Origin: Lachnospiraceae bacterium
Lineage (GTDB): Bacteria; Bacillota; Clostridia; Lachnospirales; Lachnospiraceae
Reading direction: 5' to 3'
Assembly: GCA_015057445.1 (NCBI GenBank)
Contig: SVEI01000012.1
Location: 1 to 52,474 of the forward strand
DNA: 52,474 nucleotides
Shown: piece after piece, positions 45,636 through 52,474 of the stretch
How positions within the stretch are numbered: position 1 is the stretch's first letter
Layout of the letters: each line of letters opens with the position of its first letter
Notes under the pieces: model-generated
Told to the model about the DNA's origin: nothing
What the model saw: only the letters and a program-made list of their open reading frames with translations
The model's database searches: none
Translations under genes and position numbers: made by a program

Positions 45636-46373
45636 ATGCATAGATTTTTTGTAGATAATTGTGGGTCTGCAGATGAAAATATAATAATAACCGGTAATGA
45701 TATAAATCATATAAAGAATGTTTTGAGATTACGGGTTGGTGAAAAAATATTAGTCAGTGATGGAAATGGAACGGATTATGAGTGCTCAATTGACGTTATT
45801 TCAGATGAATCTGTTATTGCAAGAATAATAGATGTAAAAAAGAATGCTGCAGAGCTATCCACAAAGATTACATTATTCCAAGGTATGCCTAAGTCAGATA
45901 AATTAGAATTAATTATCCAGAAGGCAGTTGAGTTAGGTGTATTTGAAATAATTCCAGTTATTACTAAAAGAACAGTAGTGAAAATAGATGATAAAAAAGC
46001 TGGGAAAAAGTTAGATAGATATAATGGTATAGCAGAATCTGCTGGTAAACAATCGGGTCGAGGTATTATTCCACAGGTTAAAGACTTTATGACATTTAAA
46101 CAAGCAATAGAATATGCAAAAAGACTTGATATGAATATTATTCCTTATGAAGAGGCAGAAGGCTTGGAGTATTCAAGAAATGTTATAAAAGATATTAAGG
46201 GTAAAAATAGTTTAGGTATATTTATTGGACCAGAGGGCGGATTCGCTAAAGAAGAGGTTGATGTGGCAACTGCCATGGGAGCTAAATGTATAACTTTAGG
46301 TAACCGAATTCTAAGAACAGAAACAGCAGGATTAGCTGTTCTTTCTATTATTATGTTTGAAATAGATGAGTAA
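45636..46373 (+). CDS. rsmE: 16S rRNA (uracil-1498-N3)-methyltransferase
   Basis: Methylates U1498 of 16S rRNA. 245 residues. N-terminal PUA-like domain with MHRFFVDNCG and HIKNVLRLRVGEKILVSDG; the SPOUT domain follows with LFQGMPKSDKLELIIQKAVELGV, SAGKQSGRG-type loop ESAGKQSGRGIIP, FIGPEGGFAKEEVD and LGNRILRTETAGLAVLSII (the knot). SD AAGGAAG precedes the ATG. It normally follows prmA directly in Firmicutes; here the surface cassette separates them. The cysteine desulfurase gene starts just after. Confidence 0.95.
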   Translation: MHRFFVDNCGSADENIIITGNDINHIKNVLRLRVGEKILVSDGNGTDYECSIDVISDESVIARIIDVKKNAAELSTKITLFQGMPKSDKLELIIQKAVELGVFEIIPVITKRTVVKIDDKKAGKKLDRYNGIAESAGKQSGRGIIPQVKDFMTFKQAIEYAKRLDMNIIPYEEAEGLEYSRNVIKDIKGKNSLGIFIGPEGGFAKEEVDVATAMGAKCITLGNRILRTETAGLAVLSIIMFEIDE

Positions 46374-46395
46374 ATTGTTAGGAGAAAATACTGAA

Positions 46396-47538
46396 ATGGA
46401 AGTATATTTTGATAATGCAGCCACAACAAAGGTTTATCCTGAAGTAAAGGAGCTTATGATTAAAATTTTAGAAGAAGATTATGGTAATCCTTCTTCCCTT
46501 CATATGAAAGGTGTTGAGGCGGAAAAATACATTAAGGAAGCAACAGCCCGTATTGCAACAGAGCTTAAATGTCAGGAAAAAGAAATTGTTTTCACCTCTG
46601 GTGGTACTGAAGCTAATAATTTTGCCCTTATTGGTGGAGCTATGGCTCACAGACGTGCGGGTAAGCACATTATCACTACCAATATAGAGCATGCATCAGT
46701 AAGTGCTACCTTAGAGTTTCTTGTTAAAGAGGGATATGAGGTAAGTTATGTTGGAGTAGATGAAAAAGGTATTGTTAATTTAGAAGAGTTAAGGACTGCT
46801 CTTAGAGAAGATACCATTTTAGTGTCAGTCATGTATGTTAATAATGAAATTGGTTCCATTCAGCCTATTGAAGAAATTACTAAAATAGTCAAATCAAATA
46901 ATCCGCAAACTTTAATGCATGTTGATGCAGTTCAGGCCTTTGGAAAGCTTAGATTTTCACCTAAAAGATTAGGTGTTGATTTGCTTAGTATAAGTGGGCA
47001 TAAAATTCATGGACCTAAGGGTTCGGGAGCTTTGTACATAAAGGATAAGACATTAATTAGACCTACTATGTATGGTGGTGGACAGCAAAAGTCAATGCGT
47101 TCGGGAACTGAAAATGTACCAGCCATAGCAGGTATGGGACTAGCTACAGAGCTTATGTATAAAAATCATGATAATAAGATGGAGTATATTAGAAATTTAA
47201 AAAATACATTTATTGACAAAGTAACTAAATTAGAAAATGTATATGATAATTCCGGAGAGGCTCCTCATATTGCAAGTATAACCTTTGTGGGAATTAGAAG
47301 CGAGGTAATGCTTCATGCATTAGAAGACAAGGGAATTTATGTTTCATCTGGATCAGCCTGTTCTTCAAATAAGGCAAATATAAGTGGTGTTCTAAAAGCT
47401 ATTAATCTTCCTAAGGAAAGACTTGAATCTACTCTAAGATTTAGCTTTTGTGAAACAAATACAATAGAAGAGATTGAATATACTGTAAAATGTATAGAGG
47501 AGATACTTCCAGTGTTTAGAAGATACATTAGAAAATAG
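46396..47538 (+). CDS. Cysteine desulfurase, NifS/IscS family
   Basis: PLP enzyme that takes sulfur from cysteine as a persulfide. 380 residues from ATG 46396, which has SD TTAGGAG and gives the usual beginning MEVYFDNAATTK; an in-frame ATG at 46366 inside rsmE is less likely. PLP Lys203 lies in SISGHKIHGPKG and the catalytic Cys322 in SSGSACSSN, with THAHVDAVQAFGK-like MHVDAVQAFGK before it. Its neighbour thiI, 68 bases downstream, suggests it is the sulfur donor for tRNA 4-thiouridine, as NifZ is for ThiI in Bacillus. No iscU or sufU scaffold gene is here. Confidence 0.93.
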   Translation: MEVYFDNAATTKVYPEVKELMIKILEEDYGNPSSLHMKGVEAEKYIKEATARIATELKCQEKEIVFTSGGTEANNFALIGGAMAHRRAGKHIITTNIEHASVSATLEFLVKEGYEVSYVGVDEKGIVNLEELRTALREDTILVSVMYVNNEIGSIQPIEEITKIVKSNNPQTLMHVDAVQAFGKLRFSPKRLGVDLLSISGHKIHGPKGSGALYIKDKTLIRPTMYGGGQQKSMRSGTENVPAIAGMGLATELMYKNHDNKMEYIRNLKNTFIDKVTKLENVYDNSGEAPHIASITFVGIRSEVMLHALEDKGIYVSSGSACSSNKANISGVLKAINLPKERLESTLRFSFCETNTIEEIEYTVKCIEEILPVFRRYIRK

Positions 47539-47606
47539 ATTTATTATGTTGATTTATATATGATAATTAAACTGTTTAATTAGGATACGGAGGTTTTTTA
47601 AATATT

Positions 47607-48788
47607 ATGAATTATAAGATGTTCTTGATAAAGTATGCTGAAATAGGAACAAAAGGTAAGAATAGATATGTCTTTGAAGAAATAATGTGTAAGAGAATGC
47701 GCGCCCTTCTGAAGAAGCTTGGTAGCTTCGAGGTAAGAAGAGAATATGGAAGAATCTTTGTAGAGGCTCTTTCTGATTACGATTATGATGATGTGTTATC
47801 AGCTCTTCAAAAGGTATTTGGTGTAGTAGGTATTTGTCCAGTTGTAGTTGTTGAGGACACTAGCTTTGAAAAAATATCAGATGCTGTTGTAGAATATGTT
47901 GATAATGAGTTTTTAAATAAAAATTTTACATTTAAATCTCACGCAAAGAGAGTAAACAAAAGTTATCCTATGTCATCTATGGAACTAAACTGTGAAATCG
48001 GTGCAGTTCTTCTTGATAAGTTCCCAGAGATGAAGGTTGATGTTCACAATCCGGAAGTTATGATTAATGTTGAAGTTAGAGATGTGGCATATATTTACTC
48101 TAAGACAATTCCTGGTCCTGGCGGTCTTCCAGTTGGAACTAATGGAAAGGGTATGACGCTTCTTTCTGGTGGCATAGACAGTCCAGTTGCGGCGTATATG
48201 ATTGCTAAAAGAGGTGTAGAACTTGAGGCGGTATATTTTCATGCACCACCATATACAAGTGAAAGAGCAAAACAGAAGGTTGTGGATTTGGCAAAGCTAG
48301 TGGCCCAGTATTCGGGACCAATTAAGCTTCATATAATTAACTTTACAGATGTTCAGCTTGCAATATATGATAACTGTCCTCATGATGAGCTTACAATTAT
48401 TATGAAGAGAGTATTCTATAAGATGGCACAGGATTTGGCTCTTGCAAATGATTGTCAGTGTATAATTACTGGTGAAAGTATAGGGCAGGTATCTAGTCAG
48501 ACCGTGCAAAGCTTGTCTGTAATAGATTTGGCGGCTGATAAACTTCCTGTTATGAGACCATGTATTGGAATGGATAAGCAGGAGATTATTGATTTATCAG
48601 AAAAAATAGGTACTTATGAAACTTCAATTCAGCCATACGAGGATTGTTGTACTACATTTGTTGCAAAACATCCTGTAACAAGACCAAAGTTAGATAAGAT
48701 ATTAGAGTCAGAGCAAGCTTTGGTTGGTAAGATTGAAGAACTTTATGAGAAGGCTATGAATGATATAGAAGTTGTAATTTGTAGATAA
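47607..48788 (+). CDS. thiI: tRNA 4-thiouridine synthase ThiI
   Basis: Puts sulfur on U8 of tRNA (and, in some bacteria, supports thiamine synthesis). 393 residues, the short form without a C-terminal rhodanese domain, which in such species receives sulfur from a partner cysteine desulfurase. The N-terminal ferredoxin-like/THUMP region (about 1-165) is followed by the PP-loop LLSGGIDSPVAAYMIAKRG and LHIINFTDVQ, CIITGESIGQVSSQT. The SD is ACGGAGG, 13 bases from the ATG, a little far. The preceding gene is the cysteine desulfurase, so the pair forms a sulfur-relay unit. Confidence 0.94.
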   Translation: MNYKMFLIKYAEIGTKGKNRYVFEEIMCKRMRALLKKLGSFEVRREYGRIFVEALSDYDYDDVLSALQKVFGVVGICPVVVVEDTSFEKISDAVVEYVDNEFLNKNFTFKSHAKRVNKSYPMSSMELNCEIGAVLLDKFPEMKVDVHNPEVMINVEVRDVAYIYSKTIPGPGGLPVGTNGKGMTLLSGGIDSPVAAYMIAKRGVELEAVYFHAPPYTSERAKQKVVDLAKLVAQYSGPIKLHIINFTDVQLAIYDNCPHDELTIIMKRVFYKMAQDLALANDCQCIITGESIGQVSSQTVQSLSVIDLAADKLPVMRPCIGMDKQEIIDLSEKIGTYETSIQPYEDCCTTFVAKHPVTRPKLDKILESEQALVGKIEELYEKAMNDIEVVICR

Positions 48789-48851
48789 TGTTTAGAGAAA
48801 AATTCATACAACAAAATTTTATATTGGATAGAGGAAAAGTGATAGAATAGT

Positions 48852-49754
48852 ATGGATATAAATAGTAACAAAATACACCAATTAAACAAAAGTAAATATG
48901 CAATGGGTGTTATTTGTCTTCTTGGCTCAGTACTATGTTTTTCCTTTATGAACTTGTTTGTTAGATTAGCAGGTGACTTGCCGTCTATACAAAAGAGTTT
49001 CTTTAGAAATTTTATAGCTTTAGTGGTTGCTTTAATTGCTCTTACGAAAACAGGAGGAGATTTTAGGTGTAAAAAGGGTAATTTTAAAGATTTGTTTCTA
49101 AGATCTCTTGCAGGAACAATTGGTGTATTTTGCAATTTTTATGCAATGGATAACTTAAATATATCTGATGCATCAATTCTTAATAAGTTATCACCATTTT
49201 TTGCTATAATTTTTTCTTTCTTTATATTAAAAGAAAAAGCTAGTAAATTTGAGTGGTCAGCTGTAATAATTGCATTTATAGGAGCTTTGTTTGTTATTAA
49301 GCCATCATTTGATGTTAGGGTAATGCCTGCATTGATAGGTTTTGTAGGTGGATGTGCTGCTGGTATGGCATATACTTACGTTAGAAAGCTTGGTCTTAAG
49401 GGTGAAAGAAGTATGATTATAGTTTTGTACTTTAGTATATTTTCCACTCTTTGCACCTTGCCCTATATGATATTTGACTGTAAGCCTATGAGTATTAAAC
49501 AAATTATACTTTTAGTGTTTTGTGGACTTAGTGCTGCAGGTGGTCAAGTACTAATTACTAAGGCATATTCCTATGCTCCAGCTAAAGAAATATCTGTTTT
49601 TGATTTTTCCATTGTAATAACAACAGCAATTCTGGGGTATTTATTCTTAGAACAAACACCGGATGTATTAAGTGTAATTGGATATTTCATCATTGTTGGA
49701 GTAGCAATTGTTAAGTGGCAATATGGATTAAAAATGTCTTATAAAAGAGGGTGA
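48852..49754 (+). CDS. EamA family (DMT superfamily) transporter
   Basis: Membrane permease of 300 residues with about ten helices in two EamA repeats (about 20-145 and 158-292). The first repeat ends with DASILNKLSPFFAIIFSFFILKEKASKFEWSA, a typical EamA turn (pore Pro and the LKE motif), and the second has FDFSIVITTAILGYLFLEQTPDVLSVIG. Substrates of the family are metabolites such as amino acids or nucleosides; none can be assigned. The ATG lacks a good SD at a proper distance, so a nearby alternative start is possible. The next gene follows by 4 bases. Confidence 0.87.
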   Translation: MDINSNKIHQLNKSKYAMGVICLLGSVLCFSFMNLFVRLAGDLPSIQKSFFRNFIALVVALIALTKTGGDFRCKKGNFKDLFLRSLAGTIGVFCNFYAMDNLNISDASILNKLSPFFAIIFSFFILKEKASKFEWSAVIIAFIGALFVIKPSFDVRVMPALIGFVGGCAAGMAYTYVRKLGLKGERSMIIVLYFSIFSTLCTLPYMIFDCKPMSIKQIILLVFCGLSAAGGQVLITKAYSYAPAKEISVFDFSIVITTAILGYLFLEQTPDVLSVIGYFIIVGVAIVKWQYGLKMSYKRG

Positions 49755-49758
49755 CAAG

Positions 49759-50142
49759 ATGATTCTTTATAATGCAGGTAAAATTAAATCCTTTGAGAAC
49801 TTGAAGACACTTGCTCTTATGGTAGGTGAAACCGATGAGTTTGCTTCTTCTTTATGGCAGGATATGCTAAATGATGAAGAATTGTTAGATGAGTTCAATT
49901 ATTATGTTGTTAATAGAACATTAAAAGGTAAAGTGAAATGTGGTGATTTCACACTGCTGGATTTATATTTTGCTCAAATGAATAAGTATAATTATTTTCA
50001 TGACATTGGAAGAAATCCAAATAATTGTAGTAAAGAGAGAATGGTTCTTCATGCATTTAAACAGATGGTTGATATGAAGAAGGATCCAGATTATCTAAAG
50101 CATTTTGAAAATGCAGAATATAAAAGCATGGATGTGATGTAG
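49759..50142 (+). CDS. Hypothetical protein downstream of the EamA transporter
   Basis: 127 residues; I do not recognise a family. It looks soluble and mostly helical (SFENLKTLALMVGETDEFASSLWQDMLND, ERMVLHAFKQMVDMKKDPDYLKHFENAEYK), with a Tyr/Phe-rich middle segment LLDLYFAQMNKYNYFHDIG. No signal peptide, membrane segment or metal motif is visible. It begins 4 bases after the transporter gene, with its SD (GAGGGTGAC) inside the transporter's end, so the two are co-translated. The 132-bp gap that follows is AT-rich, with no clear terminator. Confidence 0.72.
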   Translation: MILYNAGKIKSFENLKTLALMVGETDEFASSLWQDMLNDEELLDEFNYYVVNRTLKGKVKCGDFTLLDLYFAQMNKYNYFHDIGRNPNNCSKERMVLHAFKQMVDMKKDPDYLKHFENAEYKSMDVM

Positions 50143-50274
50143 ATAATTAATTGTAGTAATAGAATATAAATTATATAAAAATTATATATGATATAGAAAT
50201 TAATCTGATTATTTGCATTTGTTTAGAATTATACTAGATAAATGCTTGTAATATAAATGAACAGGAGAGAAGTT

Positions 50275-52413
50275 ATGAATATTGGGAAGATAATTGCAGA
50301 AGAATTAAATGTAAAGGTATGGCAGGTTGAAAAGACTGTTGAGCTTATTGACGAAGGCAATACAATTCCATTTATTTCAAGATATCGTAAGGAGGTTACA
50401 GGTTCATTAAATGATGAACAGCTTAGAACTTTAGACGAAAGACTTACATATCTTCGAAATCTGGAGGATAAGAAAGGTACTGTTCTTTCTACAATAGAAG
50501 AGCAAGGAAAACTTACAGATGAGTTGAAAAAACAAATAGAAGATTGTATGACTATGGTTGCTTTAGAGGACTTGTATAGACCGTATAGACCTAAGAGAAG
50601 AACTAGAGCTACTATTGCCAAGGAAAAGGGGTTAGAGGGATTAGCTAATATAATAAGCCTTCAGATGACTGATAAAACGATTTTAGAGGAAGCAGAAGCA
50701 TATATTTCTGAAGAAAAGGAAGTGCTTACTGCAGAGGATGCTATTGCCGGTGCAAAGGATATTCTTGCGGAGGTATATGCTGATGAAGCTGACTACAGAA
50801 CTAAGCTTAGAGATTTAACTAGAAGTAAGGGTAAACTTATATCTGTAGCTAAGGACCCTGAGGCAAAGTCAGTATATGAGATGTATTATGAATTTGAGGA
50901 AGAGGTTAAGAAGTTAGTAGGGTACAGAATACTTGCCATTAATAGAGGTGAGGCTGAAAAAATTCTCACTGTTAAAATAGAAGCACCTGTTGCTGATATT
51001 ATAAAATATCTTAAAAAGCAGATTATTGCTATTGAAGATCATGATAGTGCTACATATCTTGCTGAGGCGGTGGAGGATAGTTATGAAAGACTTATAGCTC
51101 CATCAATTGAGCGTGAGATAAGAAATGAATTAACAGAGATGGCTGAAGAAGGAGCTATTAATGTGTTTGGTAAGAATCTTCATCAGCTACTTATGCAACC
51201 GCCTGTAGCTGGTCAGACAGTACTTGGTTGGGATCCTGCTTTCAGAACTGGCTGTAAACTTGCTGTTGTTGACCCAACTGGAAAGGTTCTTGATACTGTT
51301 GTGATTTATCCTACAGCTCCACAGAATAAGGTAGCAGAAGCTAAAGCAATATTGAAGAAGCTTATTGACAAATATGGTATAACACTTATTTCTCTTGGAA
51401 ACGGTACTGCAAGCCGTGAATCAGAGATGGTTATTGTTGATTTATTAAAAGAAATTAAGGCTAATGTAAAATACGTTATAGTAAATGAAGCTGGTGCATC
51501 TGTATATTCAGCTAGCAAGCTTGCTACAGAAGAATTTCCTAATTTTGATGTTGGACAGCGTTCTGCAGCATCAATTGCTAGAAGATTACAGGATCCTCTG
51601 GCAGAACTTGTTAAGATTGACCCTAAATCAATTGGTGTGGGTCAGTATCAGCATGATATGAATCAGAAAAATCTTGGCAATGCTCTTACAGGAGTTGTTG
51701 AGGACTGTGTTAATAGTGTTGGTGTAGATTTAAATACCGCATCTGCATCTTTGCTTGAGTATATTTCAGGTATAAATAAAACTCTTGCCAAAAATATTGT
51801 AACCTACAGAGAGGAAAATGGTCAGTTTAAAAATCGTAAAGAACTTCTTAAAGTATCAAAACTTGGACCTAAGGCTTTTGAACAGTGTGCTGGATTTTTA
51901 AGAATAACTGGTGGTGATGAAATTCTAGATAACACTAGTGTACATCCAGAAAGCTACGAGGCAACAAAGGCTCTTATGACAAAACTTGGATTAACCGATG
52001 ATGAGTTAAAGAAGGGCGGACTAAAGGGTATATCTAAGAAGGTATCTAATACAAAGAAGATAGCAGAAGAGCTTGGAATAGGTGAACCTACACTTATAGA
52101 TATTATTAGTGAGCTAGAAAAGCCAGGACGTGACCCAAGAGAGGAAATGCCAAAGCCAATACTTAAGAGTGATGTTCTTGAGATGAAGGATCTTAAGGAA
52201 GGAATGGAGCTTAAGGGAACAGTGCGAAATGTAATTGATTTTGGAGCCTTCATAGATATCGGAGTACATCAAGACGGTCTTGTACATATATCAAAGATGA
52301 GTGATAAATACATCAAGCACCCATTAGAGGTAGTAAGCGTAGGAGATATCGTAGATGTAACCGTATTAGCTGTTGACTTAGAAAAGAAGAGAATACAGTT
52401 ATCTATGATATAA
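50275..52413 (+). CDS. tex: RNA-binding transcriptional accessory protein Tex
   Basis: Conserved RNA-binding protein of the Tex/Spt6-like family, linked to transcription and gene expression. 712 residues from ATG 50275, with SD CAGGAGAG 7 bases upstream; an ATG at 50257 would place this SD inside the coding region. The N-terminal Tex domain starts IIAEELNVKVWQVEKTVELI and PFISRYRKEVTGSLNDEQL; a YqgF-like RNase H fold (about 320-450, LGWDPAFRTGCKLAVVDPTG, LGNGTASRESE) follows. Helix-hairpin-helix motifs lie in LNTASASLLEYISGINK and RKELLKVSKLGPKAFEQCAG. A C-terminal S1 domain (about 640-712) has GTVRNVIDFGAFIDIG and DGLVHISKMS. Confidence 0.95.
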   Translation: MNIGKIIAEELNVKVWQVEKTVELIDEGNTIPFISRYRKEVTGSLNDEQLRTLDERLTYLRNLEDKKGTVLSTIEEQGKLTDELKKQIEDCMTMVALEDLYRPYRPKRRTRATIAKEKGLEGLANIISLQMTDKTILEEAEAYISEEKEVLTAEDAIAGAKDILAEVYADEADYRTKLRDLTRSKGKLISVAKDPEAKSVYEMYYEFEEEVKKLVGYRILAINRGEAEKILTVKIEAPVADIIKYLKKQIIAIEDHDSATYLAEAVEDSYERLIAPSIEREIRNELTEMAEEGAINVFGKNLHQLLMQPPVAGQTVLGWDPAFRTGCKLAVVDPTGKVLDTVVIYPTAPQNKVAEAKAILKKLIDKYGITLISLGNGTASRESEMVIVDLLKEIKANVKYVIVNEAGASVYSASKLATEEFPNFDVGQRSAASIARRLQDPLAELVKIDPKSIGVGQYQHDMNQKNLGNALTGVVEDCVNSVGVDLNTASASLLEYISGINKTLAKNIVTYREENGQFKNRKELLKVSKLGPKAFEQCAGFLRITGGDEILDNTSVHPESYEATKALMTKLGLTDDELKKGGLKGISKKVSNTKKIAEELGIGEPTLIDIISELEKPGRDPREEMPKPILKSDVLEMKDLKEGMELKGTVRNVIDFGAFIDIGVHQDGLVHISKMSDKYIKHPLEVVSVGDIVDVTVLAVDLEKKRIQLSMI

Positions 52414-52474
52414 GATAAAGCGTTGCATTTTAATTATACTGATTAATAAATATAGAAGGATGTGCGAAAATAAA

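Overview
The window reads as the chromosome of a low-G+C, AGA/ATA-rich anaerobic Firmicute, most likely a member of the Lachnospiraceae. The signs are FabK-type fatty acid synthesis, ChW-repeat surface proteins, a DUF6472 protein, the Bacillus/Clostridium order gpr-spoIIP-lepA-hemW-hrcA-grpE-dnaK-dnaJ-prmA-rsmE, and a consensus CIRCE element. Genus cannot be decided from sequence alone. Almost every gene is on the + strand; the one supported exception is a small membrane-protein gene at 14869-15108. No rRNA, tRNA, CRISPR array, phage or transposase gene was seen.

Layout. 2-784: 3' part of an unrecognised acidic protein. 1005-8675: signalling block with two c-di-GMP phosphodiesterase-type proteins (one a very unusual 1257-residue fusion), a methyltransferase, a small DUF3592-like membrane protein and a LUD-domain protein. 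8689-9733: azlCD branched-chain amino acid exporter. 9963-14834: prfC, a large tubulin/FtsZ-like GTPase and RNase HI. 15383-22682: type II fatty acid synthesis operon accD-accA-fabH-fabK-fabD-fabG-fabF-fabZ, with no acpP, accB or accC. 22683-23479: accessory stretch with palindromes, a small or broken reading frame and an unknown gene. 23521-24902: HAD phosphatase, DUF6472 protein and shikimate kinase. 25076-28292: cell-wall pair (L,D-transpeptidase; amidase with nine ChW repeats) behind a promoter carrying WalR-like boxes.

28346-30500: sporulation genes gpr and spoIIP. 30600-40423: lepA, hemW, an unknown gene, the CIRCE-controlled heat-shock operon hrcA-grpE-dnaK-dnaJ, and prmA. A GC-rich repeat with two 60-bp copies sits between grpE and dnaK. 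40527-45496: a roughly 5-kb surface cassette (ChW/transglutaminase protein, MBOAT O-acyltransferase, AlgJ/AlgX/DHHW-like partner, Thr/Ala/Pro-repeat lipoprotein) interrupts the otherwise conserved prmA-rsmE neighbourhood. 45636-48788: rsmE, a cysteine desulfurase and thiI. 48852-52413: EamA transporter, an unknown gene and Tex.

The genes link into a few themes: envelope construction (fatty acids, L,D-crosslinking, amidase, O-acylation), protein quality control and translation (LepA, RF3, HrcA regulon, PrmA, RsmE, ThiI), and c-di-GMP turnover. The most interesting non-routine items are the sensor/EAL/beta-solenoid fusion, the stand-alone tubulin-like GTPase, the WalR-like promoter, the grpE-dnaK repeat element and the surface O-acylation cassette.
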